The notes under the pieces are model-generated. The model was not told where the DNA came from. It ran no database searches and saw nothing but the letters and a program-made list of their open reading frames with translations. Shown here piece by piece: positions 1-11,247 of a stretch of 64,000 bases of DNA (position 1 is the stretch's first letter; every line of letters begins with the position of its first letter). Both the position numbers and the translations under genes were made by a program. The stretch spans positions 62,001 through 126,000 of the forward strand of contig CAXHUQ010000905.1 of the NCBI GenBank assembly GCA_964020085.1, read 5' to 3'. This stretch comes from Micromussa lordhowensis. Taxonomy: Eukaryota; Cnidaria; Anthozoa; Scleractinia; Lobophylliidae.

Positions 1-588
1 GGGCTAGCTAACTATGAGAAAAAACTGTCTGTCATTCGCTAGCGGGAGAGAGATTTGTTTGTGTGACTACCGGTCGATGATCATTGACGTAGGGACAACA
101 TACGGAGTGTTCGCTTACTCCAAATTGTGGCCTAGTTTGCTTGAAGTTCAATCGATTCTCGATGTACGAAGCTCTTGTTCGGTCCATTTAGGACGATGCA
201 GGCCTTCACAGAAAGCCATAGTTCAGCTCTCCGCTGCGGTTTTGATATGTGGAGGTTTGTGTTGACAAGACGCGAACTTTTTGTTGGAAGCACGGTTATT
301 TTAATTGTACAATTCCTGATTGGATGAAAAGACGTTGGATGTAGTCTTTTTGGCCTCAAAAGCCATACAGGAGAGTAATTTCCTTTTAGATGGAGATGCG
401 CAGATGGTACTCTCGAGACGACATGGCCATATTTATGCACAGTTATATATTTCGGTGCATAGTCTTAACACGGTATTCATAACATCAGACATACATCAGT
501 TAAAAAAAGAAAATAGGTTGTAGCGTGAACTCACTACCAGTCTATAGCCATTCAAAGTTATTTCGTGTAGTAGCACATTGATAAAGAA

Positions 589-627
589 GGAATTACTCTG
601 TCTTTAAGATACACAGAGCTAAATTCC
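589..627 (+). other. Imperfect palindrome with TTAA in its loop
   Basis: GGAATT and CTCTGT (596-601) pair with ACAGAG (613-618) and AATTCC, with a small internal loop. The apical loop 602-612 contains TTAA at 604-607. In unit 7 this exact TTAA is the MITE target. Present in every unit. Confidence 0.65.
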
Positions 628-687
628 TCTGCAAAGGGACGTTTCCAGCATTCAGCTGGATCCAACAATCCCAACAAGCCCGGAAGG

Positions 688-722
688 GGCTGGCTGGCTG
701 GCTGTCTGCCTGCCTGCCTGCC
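688..722 (+). repeat. GGCT/GTCT/GCCT tetranucleotide microsatellite (unit 1 copy)
   Basis: Four GGCT, one GTCT and three GCCT followed by GCC. It is the most length-variable point of the unit, usually three to seven GGCT. It is also where the LINE inserted in unit 8 and where units 25, 28 and 31 have expanded. Confidence 0.85.
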
Positions 723-728
723 AACGAA

Positions 729-920
729 ATGGCTTGGGTGCAAACTGTGTCGATGAACGGGAACGTCCAACACATGTGGGATGCGTTGTCTGTAATACTT
801 AAAATAAACTCACGACAGCTGAAAAACAACGCATTTCAATTCTCTTGGCAGTCTAGCAACTTGCCAAGCTCTATGCTGATCTATCGAACTAACAATTTGC
901 TTGAATCTAGTCCATTTTAA
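729..920 (+). other. 63-codon ATG open frame repeated in most units, coding status unknown
   Basis: Begins at a true ATG (gaaATGg context) just after the GCCT microsatellite and ends at TAA before the SINE. The translation (starts MAWVQTVSMNGN) has no signal peptide, membrane segment or motif I recognise. A one-base insertion breaks it in units 19 and 22, and unit 10 has two substitutions. Conservation otherwise equals that of the flanking non-coding DNA, so it is probably not a gene. Confidence 0.2.
844..868 (+). other. Short perfect hairpin
   Basis: CTTGGCA (844-850) and TGCCAAG (862-868) form a 7-bp stem with an 11-nt loop in each unit. In units 19 and 22 a C is inserted just after the stem. 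No function is implied. Confidence 0.5.
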
Positions 921-1094
921 CTTGTCTGACATGCACGCACTCTCAGTCGGACCTCCAAACTTCAAAAACTATCCACCCCGACTATTTATGCTAATATTCC
1001 CAAGGGACGTCAGGGTGGCCAAATGGTTAACGTGGTGCGCTACGAAGACAGCGAAGGTCGCAGGTCGTGGGTTCGAATCACACTACCGCATAGG

Positions 1095-1129
1095 GGTTAT
1101 TCTCAAACTGGCTTGGGGGCCGAATAACC
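1095..1129 (+). other. SINE hairpin 1
   Basis: GGTTATT (1095-1101) pairs with AATAACC (1123-1129) around a 21-nt loop. The same loop recurs exactly in hairpin 2, on a different stem. Variant bases seen in the array fall in this loop (first base C, G or A; aaaCtgg or aaaGtgg), while the stem does not change in any copy I inspected. Confidence 0.7.
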
Positions 1130-1172
1130 TCTCCCCGGCTACGTGGTACGTGGAGATTTGGGTCTGCGAACA

Positions 1173-1213
1173 AGGAATTACTCTCAAACTGGCTTGGGGG
1201 CCGAGTAATTCCT
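1173..1213 (+). other. SINE hairpin 2 with competing stem
   Basis: AGGAATTACT (1173-1182) pairs perfectly with AGTAATTCCT (1204-1213) around the same 21-nt loop as hairpin 1. CTTGGGGG in the loop (1193-1200) can instead pair with CCCCCAAG at 1214-1221 directly downstream. The two pairings cannot both form fully, because no linker would be left to span the 10-bp stem. Confidence 0.7.
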
Positions 1214-1526
1214 CCCCCAAGAAGTCCTGCGAGGTTTTTTTGGTTTTTATTTCTGCTTGTCTTGATTTTCCTGATCATTTTTTTTTCCTTTTTCCTGCTC
1301 GTAATTCCTTATTAGTTTTGCTTTTCCCTACTTTCGGTATTTTTTTAACTTTTCATCAGCGCTAGAAACGGAAAAACAAGAAGCGTTTTGCGGCATTATG
1401 GCTTCCTAAGATTTTTAATTTAGCCCGCGGTGAAATTTTAAGTTACTTTCTTTGTTTTCTTGGCTTAAACTCACTTCTACCAAACATAGGTTGTATTTGA
1501 TTTTATTTGATGTGACTTGATTGCAG

Positions 1527-1729
1527 AATAATTCTTCAATGATCAACTGTTTCATCAAGTCGCAACCTGCCAGAAACTACATTATCGCGTGTTCAGTGTA
1601 CTATTTCTTTGGCATTTGAGATCATCTGGTTCAGAGCGACAACAACGTTTGAACTCCACGAGGGTGTTCACGTCTTAAAACATGGCCACGAACAGAGTGA
1701 AAGGAAATCTCGTCAAAGACCGACCGATC
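1527..1729 (+). other. Exon-like segment bounded by splice signals, with short ATG frame
   Basis: Each unit has an acceptor-like TTGCAG (ends 1526 in unit 1) and, 203 bases on, a strong donor-like GTGAGT (1730-1735). Within it AAAACATGGCC is a good start context, at ATG 1682 with an in-frame TAA just upstream. It opens 16 codons (MATNRVKGNLVKDRP then I or V) that end in phase 0 at the donor. Without splicing the frame stops 16 codons later, at the TAG in the next unit's first bases. I do not recognise the peptide. This could be a captured first exon, part of a non-coding transcript, or chance. Confidence 0.3.
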
Positions 1730-1770
1730 GTGAGTAGCATTTCCTTGCTTTCTCCAATTGAGGCGTTTTC

Positions 1771-3546
1771 GGGCTAGCTAACTATGAGAAAAAACTGTCT
1801 GTCATTCGCTAGCGGGAGAGAGATTTGTTTGTGTGACTACCGGTCGATGATCTTTGACGTAGGGACAACATACGGAGTGTTCGCTTACTCCTAATTGTGG
1901 CCTAGTTTGCTTGAAGTTCAATCGATTCTCGATGTACGAAGCTCTTGTTCGGTCCATTTAGGACGATGCAGGCCTTCACAGAAAGCCATAGTTCAGCTCT
2001 CCGCTGCGGTTTTGATATGTGGAGGTTTGTGTTGACAAGACGCGAACTTTTTGTTGGAAGCACGGTTATTTTAATTGTACAATTCCTGATTGGATGAAAA
2101 GACGTTGGATGTAGTCTTTTTGGCCTCAAAAGCCATACAGGAGAGTAATTTCCTTTTAGATGGAGATGCGCAGATGGTACTCTCGAGACGACATGGCCAT
2201 ATTTATGCACAGTTATATATTTCGGTGCATAGTCTTAACACGGTATTCATAACATCAGACATACATCAGTTAAAAAAAAGAAAATAGGTTGTAGCGTGAA
2301 CTCACTACCAGTCTATAGCCATTCAAAGTTATTTCGTGTAGTAGCACATTGATAAAGAAGGAATTACTCTGTCTTTAAGATACACAGAGCTAAATTCCTC
2401 GGCAAAGGGACGTTTCCAGCATTCAGCTGGATCCAACAATCCCAACAAGCCCGGAAGGGGCTGGCTGGCTGGCTGGCTGTCTGCCTGCCTGCCTGCCAAC
2501 GAAATGGCTTGGGTGCAAACTGTGTCGATGAACGGGAACGTCCAACACATGTGGGATGCGTTGTCTGTAATACTTAAAATAAACTCACGACAGCTGAAAA
2601 ACAACGCATTTCAATTCTCTTGGCAGTCTAGCAACTTGCCAAGCTCTATGCTGATCTATCGAACTAACAATTTGCTTGAATCTAGTCCATTTTAACTTGT
2701 CTGACATGCACGCACTCTCAGTCGGACCTCCAAACTTCAAAAACTATCCACCCCGACTATTTATGCTAATATTCCCAAGGGACGTCAGGGTGGCCAAATG
2801 GTTAACGTGGTGCGCTACGAAGACAGCGAAGGTCGCAGGTCGTGGGTTCGAATCACACTACCGCATAGGGGTTATTCTCAAACTGGCTTGGGGGCCGAAT
2901 AACCTCTCCCCGGCTACGTGGTACGTGGAGATTTGGGTCTGCGAACCAGGAATTACTCTCAAACTGGCTTGGGGGCCGAGTAATTCCTCCCCCAAGAAGT
3001 CCTGCGAGGTTTTTTTGGTTTTTATTTCTGCTTGTCTTGATTTTCCTGATCATTTTTTTTTTCCTTTTTCCTGCTCGTAATTCCTTGTTAGTTTTGCTTT
3101 TCCCTACTTTCGGTATTTTTTTAACTTTTCATCAGCGCTAGAAACGGAAAAACAAGAAGCGTTTTGCGGCATTATGGCTTCCTAAGATTTTTAATTTAGC
3201 CCGCGGTGAAATTTTAAGTTACTTTCTTTGTTTTCTTGGCTTAAACTCACTTCTACCAAACATAGGTTGTATTTGATTTTATTTGATGTGACTTGATTGC
3301 AGAATAATTCTTCAATGATCAACTGTTTCATCAAGTCGCAACCTGCCAGAAACTACATTATCGCGTGTTCAGTGTACTATTTCTTTGGCATTTGAGATCA
3401 TCTGGTTCAGAGCGACAACAACGTTTGAACTCCACGAGGGTGTTCACGTCTTAAAACATGGCCACGAACAGAGTGAAAGGAAATCTCGTCAAAGACCGAC
3501 CGATCGTGAGTAGCATTTCCTTGCTTTCTCCAATTGAGGCGTTTTC
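1771..3546 (+). repeat. Array unit 2 (1776 bp)
   Basis: Left subfamily. Private change gatgatcTttgacg near 1850. Shares the gaaCcagg variant before the second SINE hairpin with unit 3. Confidence 0.95.
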
Positions 3547-5325
3547 GGGCTAGCTAACTATGAGAAAAAACTGTCTGTCATTCGCTAGCGGGAGAGAGAT
3601 TTGTTTGTGTGACTACCGGTCGATGATCATTGACGTAGGGACAACATACGGGGTGTTCGCTTACTCCTAATTGTGGCCTAGTTTGCTTGAAGTTCAATCG
3701 ATTCTCGATGTACGAAGCTCTTGTTCGGTCCATTTAGGACGATGCAGGCCTTCACAGAAAGCCATAGTTCAGCTCTCCGCTGCGGTTTTGATATGTGGAG
3801 GTTTGTGTTGACAAGACGCGAACTTTTTGTTGGAAGCACGGTTATTTTAATTGTACAATTCCTGATTGGATGAAAAGACGTTGGATGTAGTCTTTTTGGC
3901 CTCAAAAGCCATACAGGAGAGTAATTTCCTTTTAGATGGAGATGCGCAGATGGTACTCTCGAGACGACATGGCCATATTTATGCACAGTTATATATTTCG
4001 GTGCATAGTCTTAACACGGTATTCATAACATCAGACATACATCAGTTAAAAAAAAGAAAATAGGTTGTAGCGTGAACTCACTACCAGTCTATAGCCATTC
4101 AAAGTTATTTCGTGTAGTAGCACATTGATAAAGAAGGAATTACTCTGTCTTTAAGATACACAGAGCTAAATTCCTCGGCAAAGGGACGTTTCCAGCATTC
4201 AGCTGGATCCAACAATCCCAACAAGCCCGGAAGGGGCTGGCTGGCTGGCTGGCTGGCTGTCTGCCTGCCTGCCTGCCAACGAAATGGCTTGGGTGCAAAC
4301 TGTGTCGATGAACGGGAACGTCCAACACATGTGGGATGCGTTGTCTGTAATACTTAAAATAAACTCACGACAGCTGAAAAACAACGCATTTCAATTCTCT
4401 TGGCAGTCTAGCAACTTGCCAAGCTCTATGCTGATCTATCGAACTAACAATTTGCTTGAATCTAGTCCATTTTAACTTGTCTGACATGCACGCACTCTCA
4501 GTCGGACCTCCAAACTTCAAAAACTATCCACCCCGACTATTTATGCTAATATTCCCAAGGGACGTCAGGGTGGCCAAATGGTTAACGTGGTGCGCTACGA
4601 AGACAGCGAAGGTCGCAGGTCGTGGGTTCGAATCACACTACCGCATAGGGGTTATTCTCAAACTGGCTTGGGGGCCGAATAACCTCTCCCCGGCTACGTG
4701 GTACGTGGAGATTTGGGTCTGCGAACCAGGAATTACTCTCAAACTGGCTTGGGGGCCGAGTAATTCCTCCCCCAAGAAGTCCTGCGAGGTTTTTTTGGTT
4801 TTTATTTCTGCTTGTCTTGATTTTCCTGATCATTTTTTTTTCCTTTTTCCTGCTCGTAATTCCTTGTTAGTTTTGCTTTTCCCTACTTTCGGTATTTTTT
4901 TAACTTTTCATCAGCGCTAGAAACGGAAAAACAAGAAGCGTTTTGCGGCATTATGGCTTCCTAAGATTTTTAATTTAGCCCGCGGTGAAATTTTAAGTTA
5001 CTTTCTTTGTTTTCTTGGCTTAAACTCACTTCTACCAAACATAGGTTGTATTTGATTTTATTTGATGTGACTTGATTGCAGAATAATTCTTCAATGATCA
5101 ACTGTTTCATCAAGTCGCAACCTGCCAGAAACTACATTATCGCGTGTTCAGTGTACTATTTCTTTGGCATTTGAGATCATCTGGTTCAGAGCGACAACAA
5201 CGTTTGAACTCCACGAGGGTGTTCACGTCTTAAAACATGGCCACGAACAGAGTGAAAGGAAATCTCGTCAAAGACCGACCGATCGTGAGTAGCATTTCCT
5301 TGCTTTCTCCAATTGAGGCGTTTTC
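3547..5325 (+). repeat. Array unit 3 (1779 bp)
   Basis: Left subfamily. Shares gaaCcagg with unit 2, has private acggGgtgttcg near 3650, and has an extra GGCT. Confidence 0.95.
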
Positions 5326-7097
5326 GGGCTAGCTAACTATGAGAAAAAACTGTCTGTCATTCGCTAGCGGGAGAGAGATTTGTTTGTGTGACTACCGGTC
5401 GATGATCATTGACGTAGGGACAACATACGGAGTGTTCGCTTACTCCTAATTGTGGCCTAGTTTGCTTGAAGTTCAATCGATTCTCGATGTACGAAGCTCT
5501 TGTTCGGTCCATTTAGGACGATGCAGGCCTTCACAGAAAGCCATAGTTCAGCTCTCCGCTGCGGTTTTGATATGTGGAGGTTTGTGTTGACAAGACGCGA
5601 ACTTTTTGTTGGAAGCACGGTTATTTTAATTGTACAATTCCTGATTGGATGAAAAGACGTTGGATGTAGTCTTTTTGGCCTCAAAAGCCATACAGGAGAG
5701 TAATTTCCTTTTAGATGGAGATGCGCAGATGGTACTCTCGAGACGACATGGCCATATTTATGCACAGTTATATATTTCGGTGCATAGTCTTAACACGGTA
5801 TTCATAACATCAGACATACATCAGTTAAAAAAAAGAAAATAGGTTGTAGCGTGAACTCACTACCAGTCTATAGCCATTCAAAGTTATTTCGTGTAGTAGC
5901 ACATTGATAAAGAAGGAATTACTCTGTCTTTAAGATACACAGAGCTAAATTCCTCGGCAAAGGGACGTTTCCAGCATTCAGCTGGATCCAACAATCCCAA
6001 CAAGCCCGGAAGGGGCTGGCTGGCTGGCTGTCTGCCTGCCTGCCTGCCAACGAAATGGCTTGGGTGCAAACTGTGTCGATGAACGGGAACGTCCAACACA
6101 TGTGGGATGCGTTGTCTGTAATACTTAAAATAAACTCACGACAGCTGAAAAACAACGCATTTCAATTCTCTTGGCAGTCTAGCAACTTGCCAAGCTCTAT
6201 GCTGATCTATCGAACTAACAATTTGCTTGAATCTAGTCCATTTTAACTTGTCTGACATGCACGCACTCTCAGTCGGACCTCCAAACTTCAAAAACTATCC
6301 ACCCCGACTATTTATGCTAATATTCCCAAGGGACGTCAGGGTGGCCAAATGGTTAACGTGGTGCGCTACGAAGACAGCGAAGGTCGCAGGTCGTGGGTTC
6401 GAATCACACTACCGCATAGGGGTTATTCTCAAACTGGCTTGGGGGCCGAATAACCTCTCCCCGGCTACGTGGTACGTGGAGATTTGGGTCTGCGAACAAG
6501 GAATTACTCTCAAACTGGCTTGGGGGCCGAGTAATTCCTCCCCCAAGAAGTCCTGCGAGGTTTTTTTGGTTTTTATTTCTGCTTGTCTTGATTTTCCTGA
6601 TCATTTTTTTTTTCCTTTTTCCTGCTCGTAATTCCTTGTTAGTTTTCCTTTTCCCTACTTTCGGTATTTTTTTAACTTTTCATCAGCGCTAGAAACGGAA
6701 AAACAAGAAGCGTTTTGCGGCATTATGGCTTCCTAAGATTTTTAATTTAGCCCGCGGTGAAATTTTAAGTTACTTTCTTTGTTTTCTTGGCTTAAACTCA
6801 CTTCTACCAAACATAGGTTGTATTTGATTTTATTTGATGTGACTTGATTGCAGAATAATTCTTCAATGATCAACTGTTTCATCAAGTCGCAACCTGCCAG
6901 AAACTACATTATCGCGTGTTCAGTGTACTATTTCTTTGGCATTTGAGATCATCTGGTTCAGAGCGACAACAACGTTTGAACTCCACGAGGGTGTTCACGT
7001 CTTAAAACATGGCCACGAACAGAGTGAAAGGAAATCTCGTCAAAGACCGACCGATCGTGAGTAGCATTTCCTTGCTTTCTCCAATTGAGGCGTTTTC
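5326..7097 (+). repeat. Array unit 4 (1772 bp)
   Basis: Left subfamily. First copy with the gttttCcttttccc variant that then runs through unit 7. Confidence 0.95.
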
Positions 7098-8869
7098 GGG
7101 CTAGCTAACTATGAGAAAAAACTGTCTGTCATTCGCTAGCGGGAGAGAGATTTGTTTGTGTGACTACCGGTCGATGATCATTGACGTAGGGACAACATAC
7201 GGAGTGTTCGCTTACTCCTAATTGTGGCCTAGTTTGCTTGAAGTTCAATCGATTCTCGATGTACGAAGCTCTTGTTCGGTCCATTTAGGACGATGCAGGC
7301 CTTCACAGAAAGCCATAGTTCAGCTCTCCGCTGCGGTTTTGATATGTGGAGGTTTGTGTTGACAAGACGCGAACTTTTTGTTGGAAGCACGGTTATTTTA
7401 ATTGTACAATTCCTGATTGGATGAAAAGACGTTGGATGTAGTCTTTTTGGCCTCAAAAGCCATACAGGAGAGTAATTTCCTTTTAGATGGAGATGCGCAG
7501 ATGGTACTCTCGAGACGACATGGCCATATTTATGCACAGTTATATATTTCGGTGCATAGTCTTAACACGGTATTCATAACATCAGACATACATCAGTTAA
7601 AAAAAAGAAAATAGGTTGTAGCGTGAACTCACTACCAGTCTATAGCCATTCAAAGTTATTTCGTGTAGTAGCACATTGATAAAGAAGGAATTACTCTGTC
7701 TTTAAGATACACAGAGCTAAATTCCTCGGCAAAGGGACGTTTCCAGCATTCAGCTGGATCCAACAATCCCAACAAGCCCGGAAGGGGCTGGCTGGCTGGC
7801 TGTCTGCCTGCCTGCCTGCCAACGAAATGGCTTGGGTGCAAACTGTGTCGATGAACGGGAACGTCCAACACATGTGGGATGCGTTGTCTGTAATACTTAA
7901 AATAAACTCACGACAGCTGAAAAACAACGCATTTCAATTCTCTTGGCAGTCTAGCAACTTGCCAAGCTCTATGCTGATCTATCGAACTAACAATTTGCTT
8001 GAATCTAGTCCATTTTAACTTGTCTGACATGCACGCACTCTCAGTCGGACCTCCAAACTTCAAAAACTATCCACCCCGACTATTTATGCTAATATTCCCA
8101 AGGGACGTCAGGGTGGCCAAATGGTTAACGTGGTGCGCTACGAAGACAGCGAAGGTCGCAGGTCGTGGGTTCGAATCACACTACCGCATAGGGGTTATTC
8201 TCAAACTGGCTTGGGGGCCGAATAACCTCTCCCCGGCTACGTGGTACGTGGAGATTTGGGTCTGCGAACAAGGAATTACTCTCAAACTGGCTTGGGGGCC
8301 GAGTAATTCCTCCCCCAAGAAGTCCTGCGAGGTTTTTTTGGTTTTTATTTCTGCTTGTCTTGATTTTCCTGATCATTTTTTTTTTCCTTTTTCCTGCTCG
8401 TAATTCCTTGTTAGTTTTCCTTTTCCCTACTTTCGGTATTTTTTTAACTTTTCATCAGCGCTAGAAACGGAAAAACAAGAAGCGTTTTGCGGCATTATGG
8501 CTTCCTAAGATTTTTAATTTAGCCCGCGGTGAAATTTTAAGTTACTTTCTTTGTTTTCTTGGCTTAAACTCACTTCTACCAAACATAGGTTGTATTTGAT
8601 TTTATTTGATGTGACTTGATTGCAGAATAATTCTTCAATGATCAACTGTTTCATCAAGTCGCAACCTGCCAGAAACTACATTATCGCGTGTTCAGTGTAC
8701 TATTTCTTTGGCATTTGAGATCATCTGGTTCAGAGCGACAACAACGTTTGAACTCCACGAGGGTGTTCACGTCTTAAAACATGGCCACGAACAGAGTGAA
8801 AGGAAATCTCGTCAAAGACCGACCGATCGTGAGTAGCATTTCCTTGCTTTCTCCAATTGAGGCGTTTTC
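7098..8869 (+). repeat. Array unit 5 (1772 bp)
   Basis: Same length as unit 4 and indistinguishable from it by eye, which suggests a recent duplication. Confidence 0.95.
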
Positions 8870-10639
8870 GGGCTAGCTAACTATGAGAAAAAACTGTCTG
8901 TCATTCGCTAGCGGGAGAGAGATTTGTTTGTGTGACTACCGGTCGATGATCATTGACGTAGGGACAACATACGGAGTGTTCGCTTACTCCTAATTGTGGC
9001 CTAGTTTGCTTGAAGTTCAATCGATTCTCGATGTACGAAGCTCTTGTTCGGTCCATTTAGGACGATGCAGGCCTTCACAGAAAGCCATAGTTCAGCTCTC
9101 CGCTGCGGTTTTGATATGTGGAGGTTTGTGTTGACAAGACGCGAACTTTTTGTTGGAAGCACGGTTATTTTAATTGTACAATTCCTGATTGGATGAAAAG
9201 ACGTTGGATGTAGTCTTTTTGGCCTCAAAAGCCATACAGGAGAGTAATTTCCTTTTAGATGGAGATGCGCAGATGGTACTCTCGAGACGACATGGCCATA
9301 TTTATGCACAGTTATATATTTCGGTGCATAGTCTTAACACGGTATTCATAACATCAGACATACATCAGTTAAAAAAAAGAAAATAGGTTGTAGCGTGAAC
9401 TCACTACCAGTCTATAGCCATTCAAAGTTATTTCGTGTAGTAGCACATTGATAAAGAAGGAATTACTCTGTCTTTAAGATACACAGAGCTAAATTCCTCG
9501 GCAAAGGGACGTTTCCAGCATTCAGCTGGATCCAACAATCCCAACAAGCCCGGAAGGGGCTGGCTGGCTGGCTGTCTGCCTGCCTGCCTGCCAACGAAAT
9601 GGCTTGGGTGCAAACTGTGTCGATGAACGGGAACGTCCAACACATGTGGGATGCGTTGTCTGTAATACTTAAAATAAACTCACGACAGCTGAAAAACAAC
9701 GCATTTCAATTCTCTTGGCAGTCTAGCAACTTGCCAAGCTCTATGCTGATCTATCGAACTAACAATTTGCTTGAATCTAGTCCATTTTAACTTGTCTGAC
9801 ATGCACGCACTCTCAGTCGGACCTCCAAACTTCAAAAACTATCCACCCCGACTATTTATGCTAATATTCCCAAGGGACGTCAGGGTGGCCAAATGGTTAA
9901 CGTGGTGCGCTACGAAGACAGCGAAGGTCGCAGGTCGTGGGTTCGAATCACACTACCGCATAGGGGTTATTCTCAAACTGGCTTGGGGGCCGAATAACCT
10001 CTCCCCGGCTACGTGGTACGTGGAGATTTGGGTCTGCGAACAAGGAATTACTCTCAAACTGGCTTGGGGGCCGAGTAATTCCTCCCCCAAGAAGTCCTGC
10101 GAGGTTTTTTTGGTTTTTATTTCTGCTTGTCTTGATTTTCCTGATCATTTTTTTTCCTTTTTCCTGCTCGTAATTCCTTGTTAGTTTTCCTTTTCCCTAC
10201 TTTCGGTATTTTTTTAACTTTTCATCAGCGCTAGAAACGGAAAAACAAGAAGCGTTTTGCGGCATTATGGCTTCCTAAGATTTTTAATTTAGCCCGCGGT
10301 GAAATTTTAAGTTACTTTCTTTGTTTTCTTGGCTTAAACTCACTTCTACCAAACATAGGTTGTATTTGATTTTATTTGATGTGACTTGATTGCAGAATAA
10401 TTCTTCAATGATCAACTGTTTCATCAAGTCGCAACCTGCCAGAAACTACATTATCGCGTGTTCAGTGTACTATTTCTTTGGCATTTGAGATCATCTGGTT
10501 CAGAGCGACAACAACGTTTGAACTCCACGAGGGTGTTCACGTCTTAAAACATGGCCACGAACAGAGTGAAAGGAAATCTCGTCAAAGACCGACCGATCGT
10601 GAGTAGCATTTCCTTGCTTTCTCCAATTGAGGCGTTTTC
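8870..10639 (+). repeat. Array unit 6 (1770 bp)
   Basis: As units 4 and 5, but with a shorter T-run after cctgatca. Confidence 0.95.
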
Positions 10640-11243
10640 GGGCTAGCTAACTATGAGAAAAAACTGTCTGTCATTCGCTAGCGGGAGAGAGATTTGTTTG
10701 TGTGACTACCGGTCGATGATCATTGACGTAGGGACAACATACGGAGTGTTCGCTTACTCCTAATTGTGGCCTAGTTTGCTTGAAGTTCAATCGATTCTCG
10801 ATGTACGAAGCTCTTGTTCGGTCCATTTAGGACGATGCAGGCCTTCACAGAAAGCCATAGTTCAGCTCTCCGCTGCGGTTTTGATATGTGGAGGTTTGTG
10901 TTGACAAGACGCGAACTTTTTGTTGGAAGCACGGTTATTTTAATTGTACAATTCCTGATTGGATGAAAAGACGTTGGATGTAGTCTTTTTGGCCTCAAAA
11001 GCCATACAGGAGAGTAATTTCCTTTTAGATGGAGATGCGCAGATGGTACTCTCGAGACGACATGGCCATATTTATGCACAGTTATATATTTCGGTGCATA
11101 GTCTTAACACGGTATTCATAACATCAGACATACATCAGTTAAAAAAAAGAAAATAGGTTGTAGCGTGAACTCACTACCAGTCTATAGCCATTCAAAGTTA
11201 TTTCGTGTAGTAGCACATTGATAAAGAAGGAATTACTCTGTCT

Positions 11244-11247
11244 TTAA
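11244..11247. repeat. MITE target-site duplication, left TTAA
   Basis: Pairs with the TTAA at 11615-11618. Uninterrupted units have a single TTAA in the palindrome loop. Confidence 0.85.

Larger units (their letters stand above)
1009..1241 (+). ncRNA. tRNA-Leu-derived SINE / candidate Pol III RNA (32 copies)
   Basis: The first ~83 bases (1009-1091) resemble a class-II tRNA-Leu: GTCAGGGTGGCC at the 5' end, then a T-arm with GTGGGTTCGAATC. Box A TGGCCAAATGG (1016-1026) fits the Pol III consensus. Box B GGTTCGAATCA (1070-1080) has one mismatch. The acceptor halves no longer pair, the D-stem is weak and no clear anticodon arm forms, so this is not a working tRNA. The body (1092-1221) holds two hairpins and ends at the first T-run, T7 at 1235-1241, a natural Pol III stop, giving a predicted ~230-nt RNA. 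The same tRNA-like head begins at 1009, 2784, 4564, 6335, 8107, 9879, 12024, 19085, 20859, 22633, 24415, 26184, 27954, 29723, 31496, 33265, 35043, 36831, 38604, 40392, 42172, 43945, 45734, 47523, 49601, 51387, 53165, 55123, 56905, 58683, 60657 and 62435. Transcription is inferred. I could not identify SINE target-site duplications. Confidence 0.75.
1..1770 (+). repeat. Array unit 1 (1770 bp, reference copy)
   Basis: Left subfamily. It differs from all others by cttactccAaattg, which removes a stop codon, and by cctcTgcaaagg in place of cctcGgcaaagg. Confidence 0.95.

Noticed and set aside
14..265. 83-codon ATG frame in unit 1
   Set aside because: Unique to unit 1, because one base change removes the TAA that ends it after ~36 codons in all other units.
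132..440. 102-codon antisense open frame repeated in nearly all units
   Set aside because: It begins with GTG, has no ATG anywhere inside, resembles no protein I know, and is broken in unit 32. Array-wide sameness explains its conservation.
1009..1091. Functional tRNA-Leu gene
   Set aside because: Acceptor halves do not pair, the D-stem is weak, the T-stem has a mismatch and no clear anticodon arm exists. It is a tRNA-derived SINE head.
1173..1221. Simple H-type pseudoknot of hairpin 2 with CCCCCAAG
   Set aside because: There would be zero linker to cross a 10-bp stem, which is sterically impossible. Alternative folds are more likely.
1078..1278. 66-codon antisense frame over the SINE body
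   Set aside because: No reason to see it as a gene. It is the reverse reading of the two hairpins, whose duplication gives the repeated RPPSQFE.
901..1365. 134-154-codon plus-strand frame (NLVHFNLSDMHAL...) in each unit
   Set aside because: It starts at TTG and is largely the translation of the tRNA-like SINE and its T-rich tail. Its end varies with homopolymer length.
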